Assembly (NCBI GenBank): GCA_002069125.1 | Contig: MVZN01000017.1 | Location: 1-53,082 of the forward strand | Reading direction: 5' to 3' | Source of the DNA: Spirochaetes bacterium ADurb.BinA120 | Lineage (GTDB): Bacteria > Spirochaetota > UBA4802 > UBA5368 | DNA length: 53,082 nucleotides | Shown: positions 46,095 to 53,082 of the stretch, piece by piece | Layout of the letters: each line of letters begins with the position of its first letter | Numbering within the stretch: the first letter of the stretch is position 1 | Program-made: the position numbers and the translations under genes | Notes under the pieces: model-generated | What the model saw: only the letters and a program-made list of their open reading frames with translations | What the model was told of the DNA's origin: nothing | Database searches by the model: none

Positions 46095-46847
46095 ATGAAG
46101 CTCTACCGACAGCTTGCGGAATACTATTTCGCCATAGAAAGCAACCACAGGAATATAGAAGACGACGTCGGGCTTATACTCTCGCTTCTTTCCGGAAGGC
46201 GCGGTCCGAAGCTCATAGATCTCGGCTGCGGCACCGGCGAGCATCTCGCCCTGCTGTCGGAGCACGGAGTCCGATGCACCGGTATAGACTCCAGCGCCGA
46301 TATGCTGCGCATCGCGCGCCTGCGCTTTCCGTCGGGCATCGAGTTCGACAGAAAGGACATGCGCAAATTCGACTATTTTGAATCGTTCGACATGGCGGTT
46401 TCGCTTTTCGGCTCATTCAACTACATGATCGATGACGGCGACGTCGACCGGGTTTTTTGGAACACCTGGAGGGCGCTGGTCCCGGGGGGCGCCGGGTTGT
46501 TCGAGATATGGAACGCCGTACCGGTTCGCAGGATAGAGAAAAAGGACCTGGACCTCGTTTCCCGCACCTCTATCGGAGGGGCGATCATCGAGCGCCATCG
46601 CGGCTTCGCCATACACGGCTCCCGGGAGAGAACGGTCGTCGACGTCAATTACAGCTACAACATCTCGCGCGGCGCCTCAGTCGAAACGCTGAGGGACCGG
46701 CACGCAATGCGCGCCTTTTCCATCGACGAGATATCGGCTTTCATTACCGGCAACGGCTTCGAGATTCGCGGCCTGTATTCCAATTCGCGCGGTGAGCCGT
46801 ACAGGGAGACGTCGAACAAGATACTCATACACTTTTCAAAGTCCTGA
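46095..46847 (+). CDS. Class I SAM-dependent methyltransferase
   Basis: The 250-residue product has the Rossmann methyltransferase fold: motif I KLIDLGCGTGEHLALL (about residues 35-50), CTGIDSSADMLRIARLRFPS (motif II acid), DRKDMRKFDYFESFDMAVSLF, and a C-terminal beta strand region. The substrate is not evident. It starts 10 bases after ptsI and is likely co-transcribed. A bidirectional terminator separates it from the convergent lon gene. Confidence 0.85.
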   Translation: MKLYRQLAEYYFAIESNHRNIEDDVGLILSLLSGRRGPKLIDLGCGTGEHLALLSEHGVRCTGIDSSADMLRIARLRFPSGIEFDRKDMRKFDYFESFDMAVSLFGSFNYMIDDGDVDRVFWNTWRALVPGGAGLFEIWNAVPVRRIEKKDLDLVSRTSIGGAIIERHRGFAIHGSRERTVVDVNYSYNISRGASVETLRDRHAMRAFSIDEISAFITGNGFEIRGLYSNSRGEPYRETSNKILIHFSKS

Positions 46848-46854
46848 ACGCGCG

Positions 46855-46882
46855 AAGGGCGCCCGTTAAAACCGGCGCCCTT
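46855..46882. terminator. Bidirectional terminator between the methyltransferase gene and lon
   Basis: A perfect 9-bp inverted repeat, AAGGGCGCC and GGCGCCCTT, around a 10-base loop lies between the convergent stop codons at 46847 and 46913. T-rich sequence (TTCCTT) follows on the plus strand. Confidence 0.75.
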
Positions 46883-46912
46883 CCTTGAAAAACCTGGCCC
46901 GCCTACCGCGTT

Positions 46913-49366
46913 TCATGCTTGAATGGTGTCCTCCCGTTTCCAGTCACCATTCTCGGTGGATTCGGCCTTCTCGGAATTCATGGAGCCTCTCCACTTGTCA
47001 TAGAGCATCCTCGTCGTTTCCGGGTCCTTAAAAAAGGCCTCGGGGCTCTCCAGCGCCAGGAACAGAACCTCCTCCATGCTGCTTACGGAATGGAACACCA
47101 TCAGCTTGCGCACGTAATCCGGTATCTTTTCAAGGTCCTTTTCATTCTCCTTCGGGATGATGACGTGCTTGATGTCCGCCCTGTGCGCGGCCAGAATCTT
47201 CTCCTTGAGTCCTCCTATCTGGAGCACCTTTCCGCGAAGCGTGATTTCCCCTGTCATGGCCACGTCGCAGCGCACCGGAATGTTCGACAGGAGCGAGGCC
47301 ATCACCACCGCCATCGTAATGCCGGCCGACGGCCCGTCCTTCGGGATGGCTCCCTCCGGAACATGCAGGTGAATATCGTTGCGTTTGACTGTTTCGTCCT
47401 TGATTGCGAAAAACTGCTGGTTCGCCTTTACGTATGTGAAAGCCGCCCGTGCGGATTCCTGCATGACGTCACCGAGCTGTCCGGTAAGCATGAGGGTCCC
47501 TTTCCCCTTGATGAGCGAGGCTTCCACCTGGAGGATGTCCCCTCCGACCTCGGTCCAGGCCAGGCCGTTCGCAAGGCCCACCTCGTTTTTAAGCTCCTTT
47601 TTCCCGTACTTGAACTTTTTGGCGCCCAAGTATTCCACGATCGCGGCCTCGTCCAGCACCTTGCGGTATTCCTTGCCGAAACGAACGACGTCACGCGCCA
47701 CCTTTCTGCACACCTTTGCAAGCACTCTCTCCAGGCTCCGGACCCCCGATTCGCGGGTGTAATGCCTGATCGTAAAGAGCATTACGTCTTCCGAATATTC
47801 AATGTTCTCCGGCTTCAGGCCGTTCTCGGCTATCTGCTTGGGCAGCAGGAACTTCAGCGCGATATTGAGCTTTTCGGGTTCGGTATAGCTCGTTATCTCT
47901 ATAAGCTCCATTCGGTCCAGGAGTGGAAGCGGTATGCGGTGCTGCACGTTCGCCGTGGTGATGAAAAGGACGTCCGAAAGATCGTAGGCGACCTCCATGT
48001 AGTGGTCGACAAACGAGTTGTTCTGCTCCGGGTCCAGTACCTCGAGCAGGGCCGACGAGGGGTCGCCCCTGAAATCCATGGACATCTTGTCGATTTCGTC
48101 GAGCAGGAACACCGGGTTGACGGTGCCGGCCTTTTTCATCATCTGGATGATGCGCCCCGGAAGCGCGCCGACATAGGTGCGCCGATGACCGCGGATCTCC
48201 GCCTCGTCGCGCACCCCTCCGAGCGACATGCGCACGAACTTTCGGCCCAGAGCCCTCGCTACGGAACGACCCAGCGATGTCTTCCCTACGCCGGGAGGTC
48301 CCACGAAGCAGAGGATTGGCCCTTTGAGTTTTCGTGAAAGATGGCGCACCGCGATAAACTCGATGATCCGCTCCTTCACCTCGTCCAGACCGTAGTGGTC
48401 CTCGTTTAGCACGACCATGGCGTGGTCTATGTCGCGGTTGTCTATGGTCTTCTTGTGCCAGGGTACGTCGCGCAGCCACTCGATGTAGGTTCTCACCACG
48501 GCCGATTCGGCCGAAAGCGGCGGCATTTTCTCAAGCCGCTTTACCTCTTTGAGCGCCTTGGCCTTGGCCTCCTTGCTCATCCTCGCCTCTTCGATCGATC
48601 GGGTGAACTCCTCGATCTCGTCGGCGGTTTCATCGCCCTGACCCAGCTCCTTTTTTATCACCTTCATCTGTTCGTTCAGGTAATATTCCTTCTGGGTCTT
48701 CTCCATCTGCTTGCGGACCTTGCCCTGGATCTTCTTTTCGATATACATGATGTCGATCTCACCGTTGATGAGCTCGATCAGCTTCTCGATACGCTCCTCG
48801 GGCTTGCCGATTTCCAGAAGCGACTGCTTTAATTCGAGCCGCAAGCTGACGTACGACGCCACCACGTCGGACAGGTGCGAAAGGTCCTCGATGCCGTTGA
48901 CCGTGGTAAGGGCCTCCTGCGGCACCTTTTTGTTCAGTTTTATGTATTTTTCGAATGTTTCCAGAAGCGCCCTTTTAAGAGCCCCCGTCTCCTTGTCAGA
49001 ATCTACCGGACGCTCCATGTCCTTTACGCCCACCTCGTAATAATCCCCCCTGTCGTCGAAATCCGAAAGATAGCCGCGGGATAGCCCTTCGACCAGGACC
49101 TTGATGGTGCCGTCGGGGAGTTTTAGGAGCTGAAGGATCTCCGAAATGGTGCCCACCTCGAACAGGTCGCCCTTTCCAGGGACAGTAACCTGCGCATCGG
49201 TCTGAGTGGCGAGTATGATGAGACGGTCCCCCTTCATCGCCGCGTCGAGCGCGCTTATGGATTTTTCGCGGCCGACGAAAAGCGGGATTACCATATGCGG
49301 ATACACCACCACATCCCTGAGGGGAAGCAAGGGGTACTTTTTATTATAATCTATGACACGCTTCAT
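46913..49366 (-). CDS. lon: ATP-dependent protease Lon (La)
   Basis: A cytosolic AAA+ protease that degrades misfolded and regulatory proteins. The 817-residue protein has the N-terminal LON substrate-binding domain (opens near [20 protein letters not shown]), a helical linker, the AAA+ module (Walker [19 protein letters not shown] near residue 355; Walker B region [11 protein letters not shown]), and the protease domain with catalytic Ser near 680 in [11 protein letters not shown] and Lys about 43 residues later in [11 protein letters not shown]. Length and layout are those of bacterial Lon. It is expressed separately from tig-clpP-clpX because a terminator lies between. Confidence 0.97.
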   Translation of the reverse strand: MKRVIDYNKKYPLLPLRDVVVYPHMVIPLFVGREKSISALDAAMKGDRLIILATQTDAQVTVPGKGDLFEVGTISEILQLLKLPDGTIKVLVEGLSRGYLSDFDDRGDYYEVGVKDMERPVDSDKETGALKRALLETFEKYIKLNKKVPQEALTTVNGIEDLSHLSDVVASYVSLRLELKQSLLEIGKPEERIEKLIELINGEIDIMYIEKKIQGKVRKQMEKTQKEYYLNEQMKVIKKELGQGDETADEIEEFTRSIEEARMSKEAKAKALKEVKRLEKMPPLSAESAVVRTYIEWLRDVPWHKKTIDNRDIDHAMVVLNEDHYGLDEVKERIIEFIAVRHLSRKLKGPILCFVGPPGVGKTSLGRSVARALGRKFVRMSLGGVRDEAEIRGHRRTYVGALPGRIIQMMKKAGTVNPVFLLDEIDKMSMDFRGDPSSALLEVLDPEQNNSFVDHYMEVAYDLSDVLFITTANVQHRIPLPLLDRMELIEITSYTEPEKLNIALKFLLPKQIAENGLKPENIEYSEDVMLFTIRHYTRESGVRSLERVLAKVCRKVARDVVRFGKEYRKVLDEAAIVEYLGAKKFKYGKKELKNEVGLANGLAWTEVGGDILQVEASLIKGKGTLMLTGQLGDVMQESARAAFTYVKANQQFFAIKDETVKRNDIHLHVPEGAIPKDGPSAGITMAVVMASLLSNIPVRCDVAMTGEITLRGKVLQIGGLKEKILAAHRADIKHVIIPKENEKDLEKIPDYVRKLMVFHSVSSMEEVLFLALESPEAFFKDPETTRMLYDKWRGSMNSEKAESTENGDWKREDTIQA

Positions 49367-49403
49367 GTAAACCTCGTAGACTGTGTGATGGAGCCGTAAA
49401 CGG

Positions 49404-49433
49404 AAAAACCGCCCCCCCCTGATCGGCGGGCGG
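49404..49433 (-). terminator. Rho-independent terminator after clpX
   Basis: On the minus strand CCGCCC and GGGCGG form a GC stem around a G-rich 12-base loop, followed by TTTTTCC. It lies just after the clpX stop at 49440 and about 40 bases before the lon start, so the tig-clpP-clpX transcript probably ends here. Confidence 0.75.
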
Positions 49434-49439
49434 CCGGCC

Positions 49440-50702
49440 TCAGGCCGTCTTCTCCTCTCCTACCTTGTACACGACCTTCGCGTCGGCCGCTCCGCGCACC
49501 ATATCGTCGGTGATAATGATCTGGGAGACGCCGCTCTTGCTGGGTATCTCGTACATATGGTTGAGCATGATCTTCTCGAGAACGGCGCGGAGCCCGCGGG
49601 CGCCCGATTCCTTCTGCATGGCTATGTTTGCGATCTCGCCGATTGCGGCCTCGGTGAATATTAGGTCGACGTCCTCGAACGAGAAAATCTTTTTGAACTG
49701 CTTGATGAGGGCGTTCTTGGGCTCGGTAAGGATGCGCTTGAGCGCCTCGATGTCGAGTTCTTCCAGGACCGCGATTATCGGAATGCGACCCACAAATTCG
49801 GGTATCAGGCCGTATTTGATGAGGTCCTCGGTGTGGAGCTCGGAAAGGATGTTCGCTATCTTGATTTCCTTGACCGACTGAATGTTCGCGCCGAAACCCA
49901 TGCTCTTGTTGCCCACGCGGGTCTGTACCAGCTTTTCGAGACCGACGAAGGCGCCCCCGCAGATGAACAGGATGTTCTTGGTATTAATGGGAATGAACTC
50001 CTGGTGCGGGTGTTTACGCCCGCCCTGCGGCGGAACGTTCGCAATAGTCCCTTCTATAATCTTGAGAAGCGCCTGCTGCACGCCCTCCCCCGACACGTCC
50101 CGCGTTATGGACGGGTTCTCCGATTTGCGTGAGATTTTATCTATCTCGTCGAGATATATTATTCCGATCTCGGCCTTTTTAACATCACCGTCGGCGTTCT
50201 GGATGAGGCGGAGAAGTATGTTCTCCACGTCTTCGCCGACATAACCCGCTTCGGTTAGCGAGGTGGCGTCCGCTATGGCGAACGGCACCCTGAGTATGCG
50301 CGCCAGGGTCTGCGCCAGAAGGGTCTTGCCCGATCCGGTGGGACCGATGAGAAGAACGTTGCTCTTTTCAAGCTCCACATCGTCCTTCTGCAGTCCGGTG
50401 TTGCTCGCGATCCGCTTGTAATGGTTGTATACGGCCACGGCCAGCGTCTTTTTGGCCGGTTCCTGGCCTATAACATACTGGTCGAGGATTTCCTTGATCT
50501 GATGAGGCTTGGGAAGGTTGCCGAAATTTTTTTCTATGCCGCCGGATTCCCAGTCCTCCGCAACGATCTCGTTGCAAAGCTCTATGCATTCGTCGCAGAT
50601 ATAAACGCCCGGACCCGCGACCAGTTTCTTTACTATTTCCTGGCTTTTGCCGCAAAACGAACAGCTAAGCTTTTGATTCCCTTCTTTCTTTTTGGTGGCC
50701 AT
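49440..50702 (-). CDS. clpX: ATP-dependent Clp protease ATP-binding subunit ClpX
   Basis: An AAA+ unfoldase that feeds substrates to ClpP. The 420-residue product has an N-terminal zinc finger (Cys14, Cys17, Cys36, Cys39 in CSFCGKSQ and CDECIELC), Walker A GPTGSGKT at residues 120-127, Walker [11 protein letters not shown] at about 184-193, and the IGF-like ClpP-binding loop region. It lies 45 bases after clpP and completes the classical tig-clpP-clpX operon. AGAGGTAACA lies just before the ATG at 50702. Confidence 0.97.
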   Translation of the reverse strand: MATKKKEGNQKLSCSFCGKSQEIVKKLVAGPGVYICDECIELCNEIVAEDWESGGIEKNFGNLPKPHQIKEILDQYVIGQEPAKKTLAVAVYNHYKRIASNTGLQKDDVELEKSNVLLIGPTGSGKTLLAQTLARILRVPFAIADATSLTEAGYVGEDVENILLRLIQNADGDVKKAEIGIIYLDEIDKISRKSENPSITRDVSGEGVQQALLKIIEGTIANVPPQGGRKHPHQEFIPINTKNILFICGGAFVGLEKLVQTRVGNKSMGFGANIQSVKEIKIANILSELHTEDLIKYGLIPEFVGRIPIIAVLEELDIEALKRILTEPKNALIKQFKKIFSFEDVDLIFTEAAIGEIANIAMQKESGARGLRAVLEKIMLNHMYEIPSKSGVSQIIITDDMVRGAADAKVVYKVGEEKTA

Positions 50703-50747
50703 TGTTACCTCTCTTTGAATCGATGCGCAGCCCTCCCCTAACCCTCC

Positions 50748-51335
50748 TTACCTGACTTTTTTTTCGATGATCTTGTCTATAAGCCCGTAGTCCAGCGCCT
50801 CCTGCGGCGACATGAAGTTGTCCCTGTCGAGGTCTTTGTCGATCTTGTCCACCTTCTGGCCCGTATGGGAGGAGTAGATTTCATTGAGACGCTGTTTGGT
50901 TTTGAGTATCTCCTTGGCGTGAATCATGATGTCGGTCGCCTGTCCCTGGAAGCCCGCGGACGGCTGGTGGATCATGATACGTGAATTCGGAAGCGCCGAA
51001 CGCTTTCCGCCGGCCCCGGCCGCCAGAAGAAGCGAGCCCATGGACGCCGCCTGGCCTATGCAGATCGTCGCAACATCGGGCTTGATGTATTGCATGGTGT
51101 CGTAAATGGCCAGGCCCGAGGTGACAATGCCGCCGGGGGAATTGATATAGAGAAATATGTCCTTATCGGGGTCCTCGGCCTCCAGAAACAGCAACTGGGC
51201 TATCACGAGGCTCGAAATATGATCGTCTATGGCCTCGCCGAGAAAGATAATGCGGTCTTTAAGAAGCCGCGAGTAGATATCATACGATCTTTCCCCCCGC
51301 GATGTCTGTTCGACTACTATGGGAACAAGGCTCAT
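50748..51335 (-). CDS. clpP: ATP-dependent Clp protease proteolytic subunit ClpP
   Basis: The 195-residue serine peptidase forms the two-ring barrel that partners with ClpX. The catalytic triad is intact: Ser98 in QAASMGS, His123 in IMIHQP, Asp172 in LDRDNF. The N terminus [20 protein letters not shown] is the processed-type sequence. AGGAG lies 9 bases before the ATG at 51335, which rules out the in-frame upstream start at 51365. It lies 134 bases downstream of tig. Confidence 0.97.
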   Translation of the reverse strand: MSLVPIVVEQTSRGERSYDIYSRLLKDRIIFLGEAIDDHISSLVIAQLLFLEAEDPDKDIFLYINSPGGIVTSGLAIYDTMQYIKPDVATICIGQAASMGSLLLAAGAGGKRSALPNSRIMIHQPSAGFQGQATDIMIHAKEILKTKQRLNEIYSSHTGQKVDKIDKDLDRDNFMSPQEALDYGLIDKIIEKKVR

Positions 51336-51469
51336 GGCGCATATCTCCTGGGTGGCGTACCGCACGTGGTGATTGTAATATTAGTGTCGGCATGCCGTTC
51401 GCTGTTACACCAATCCTTTTTGGACCGGCACAGGGAACATATAGCTCATCAGCCGACAAAAATCAAATA

Positions 51470-52810
51470 TTATTCAGATTTGATGAATTCGTCAAGGCTT
51501 TCAGGCTTCGCCCTGTCGATTTTGGCGTTCTCGTAGATCAGCTCGAGCGCGCTCTCCATCACCAGATCGGACTCGATGCTCTCACGCGAGTTGTTCTGGC
51601 TTATGATCCTCTCGAGCTCCTCGACGCTGCTGTTGTTCCTTTTCGCGATGCCTTCCACAACCTCCCGGTATTTGTCCTCCGGGACTTTAAGCTCCTCTTT
51701 TTCCGCTATCTTTGAGAGCAGGAGCGTCGATTTTATATTCGACTCGGCCTCTGTTCTCAGGCTGCCTGAGAACTCCTCCACGTTGAGCCCCAATGTCGCC
51801 GCGAATTCGTTGATATCTTCACTGAAATAGCCGGTACGCTCCTGCACTCGCTGGAAAAGCGCCCCCATCTCCTTCCTTACCATAGATGCCGGCAGATCGA
51901 AGCCGCTTTTAGCGACGGCCTCCCTTAGGAGCTTCCCTTTGGCCTCGGATTTCGCCTTCTCGGTTACGAATTTTTCCAGTTTCGCGCGAATGCCGTTTTT
52001 CATCTCATCGAGCGATGAATACTCACCGAGATCCTTTGCGAATTCGTCATCGAGTGCCGGCAGGTCCATTCTGTTTATCTCATCCACCCTGATGATGTAG
52101 CGGGCGGTCTGTCCGGCCAGGTCCCTGACCTCGTAATCCTTGGGGTACTTGATCTTCGTCTCCTTTCGCTCCCCGGATTTCATGCCCAGAACATCGCCGT
52201 CGAAGCCGTATTCGGACCTGCTCTTCCCGACGATCATGTTGTATTCCTTGAACTCGAGCCCCTCCACACGCTCCGGCTCGACATTGTCGATGCGCTTGAT
52301 CCCTATCCTGATCATATCGCCCTTTTCGACCCGCGCATCATCACCCTCTTTTTTGGAAATGTTGGCGTGGCGTTCCCGCAGCGTTTCGATCTCGCGCTTA
52401 ACGTCGTCTTCGGTTATCTTGCACGTGCGCTCGTTCACCTTGAGGCCCCTGTAATCGCCAAGCTCGATCACCGGCATGGTCTCGAACACTACGGTGAAGC
52501 TAAACCCCTCCCCCCGTTTGATCCGGTCGAAATTGAAGCTGGGCGGTGAGATTGGGGTATAGTTCTTTTCTATGACCGCCTCCTGATATTCCGAGCGGAG
52601 TATGTTTTCCGCCACTTCCTGGTCGGCCATATCGACGAATTTGCGCTCAATGAGCTCGAGCGGCGCCTTGCCCTTGCGATAACCGTCTATCCGGGCATTG
52701 TTACGTATTCGCTCGAATACCGACTTGTACTCTATCTCAACCCGGTTCTCCGGAACATCGATGTGCAGCTCCATCTGCGCGTTCTCAAGCTTCTTTTCCG
52801 AGATAATCAA
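51470..52810 (-). CDS. tig: Trigger factor
   Basis: A ribosome-bound chaperone with FKBP-type prolyl isomerase. The 446-residue protein has the ribosome-binding N domain, whose signature loop reads IDGYRKGKAP (the usual form is GFRKGKVP), the PPIase domain over about residues 150-240 (including VEKGDMIRIGIKRID and EYNMIVGKS), and the C-terminal helical arms. The start is a TTG at 52810 with GAGGG about 6 bases upstream; no ATG precedes conserved sequence. It is first in tig-clpP-clpX. The 52811-53017 gap may contain its promoter, but I find no strong match. Confidence 0.94.
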   Translation of the reverse strand: MIISEKKLENAQMELHIDVPENRVEIEYKSVFERIRNNARIDGYRKGKAPLELIERKFVDMADQEVAENILRSEYQEAVIEKNYTPISPPSFNFDRIKRGEGFSFTVVFETMPVIELGDYRGLKVNERTCKITEDDVKREIETLRERHANISKKEGDDARVEKGDMIRIGIKRIDNVEPERVEGLEFKEYNMIVGKSRSEYGFDGDVLGMKSGERKETKIKYPKDYEVRDLAGQTARYIIRVDEINRMDLPALDDEFAKDLGEYSSLDEMKNGIRAKLEKFVTEKAKSEAKGKLLREAVAKSGFDLPASMVRKEMGALFQRVQERTGYFSEDINEFAATLGLNVEEFSGSLRTEAESNIKSTLLLSKIAEKEELKVPEDKYREVVEGIAKRNNSSVEELERIISQNNSRESIESDLVMESALELIYENAKIDRAKPESLDEFIKSE

Positions 52811-53017
52811 AGTTTTCCCTCTTGCTGTAAATATGCCGGGGCGGCCGGGGCCGCTTCCCTGTTCCCGGTCAATGCGGTATAATCCGAAATTGATGGCGTA
52901 AACGCCGGGATGGCTTTCCTCAAACTCAATCTACCGCAATACGGCCAAAATCCACTATTTAAACATAATCATAATATTTCAATAATAAAAACCGACGGGA
53001 CTTGCCGCTAAGATAAG

Positions 53018-53045
53018 AAAATCCCCAGGAGATCCAGGGGATTTT
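53018..53045. terminator. Bidirectional terminator between tRNA-Gly and tig
   Basis: AAAATCCCC and GGGGATTTT form a perfect 9-bp inverted repeat around a 10-base loop. Its own arms supply T-rich tails in both directions. It lies 6 bases after the tRNA-Gly 3' end, so it should terminate that tRNA transcript. Confidence 0.75.
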
Positions 53046-53051
53046 GTAGTG

Positions 53052-53082
53052 AGCGGGAAACGGGATTTGAACCCGCGACGTC
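53052..53082 (-). tRNA. tRNA-Gly, 3' part (cut by window end)
   Basis: Only the T arm (GCGGG, loop TTCAAAT, CCCGT), the 3' acceptor strand TTCCCGC and the discriminator T are inside the window; CCA is not encoded. The acceptor sequence and U discriminator match tRNA-Gly (compare GCGGGAA...TTCCCGCT in E. coli glyV). The anticodon lies outside the window. Confidence 0.75.

Noticed and set aside
46919-48337. A 472-codon open frame on the plus strand opposite lon
   Set aside because: It lies wholly antisense to the conserved lon gene, has no family motifs and is the kind of long shadow frame expected in GC-rich DNA. The same applies to long frames opposite secA, leuC, nifJ, glmM, eno and ptsI.

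Overview
The window is a compact, mostly housekeeping stretch of bacterial chromosome, moderately GC-rich by eye. I see 46 protein genes, four tRNAs (one cut by the window end) and one probable 6S RNA, with no mobile element, integrase, phage gene or CRISPR array. The best guess for the source is an uncultured, anaerobic, motile, diderm bacterium near the Spirochaetota. The reasons are a protein with two cyclic-nucleotide-binding domains around a TPR-like segment, CheX-like, CheW-like and PilZ-like proteins, an AsmA-like envelope protein, a putative lipoprotein with a relaxed signal, a one-protein pyruvate:ferredoxin oxidoreductase, and rplU-prp-rpmA-obg-proB gene order. This assignment is an inference and needs a marker-gene tree.

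Layout. 1-3.9 kb (minus): a phosphate module (DUF47 PhoU-like regulator and Pit permease), then prolyl-tRNA synthetase, then tRNA-Pro and tRNA-Arg. 4.4-12 kb (plus): glycogen debranching enzyme GlgX, a membrane-anchored protein with an internal duplication, the double cNMP-domain protein and an overlapping AsmA-like protein. 12-17.1 kb (minus): leuD, leuC, a hybrid histidine kinase, a 126-bp tandem repeat, a PolB-type 3'-5' exonuclease and a small exported HEAT-repeat protein. 17.3-20.5 kb: a five-domain S1 protein, a small unknown protein, a CheX-like protein and a HAD phosphatase. 20.4-28.1 kb (minus): glmM-secA, then rplU-prp-rpmA-obg-proB and a CAT-anticodon tRNA.

28.3-31.4 kb (minus): hisB-hisA with a GGDEF diguanylate cyclase downstream, and a separate small membrane protein. 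31.7-33 kb (plus): the probable 6S RNA and a degenerate PilZ-like membrane protein. 33-36.6 kb (minus): nifJ. 37.1-40.8 kb: a CheW-like protein facing an overlapping minus-strand cluster eno-ftsB-DUF501-YrdC. 41-44 kb: a membrane protein with dCMP deaminase, facing a DUF4185 lipoprotein and an exported Pcm. 44.3-46.8 kb (plus): ptsI and a methyltransferase. 46.9-53 kb (minus): the protein quality-control block tig-clpP-clpX and lon, then a tRNA-Gly running off the window end.

No obvious novel multi-gene defence or biosynthetic system is present. The most useful second looks are a Prp protease with intact active-site residues beside an L27 that lacks any cleavable N-terminal extension, the 6S candidate, the hairpin-bearing tandem repeat, the eno-ftsB-DUF501-YrdC cluster, an orphan plus-strand terminator upstream of nifJ, and several signalling proteins with degenerate domains.
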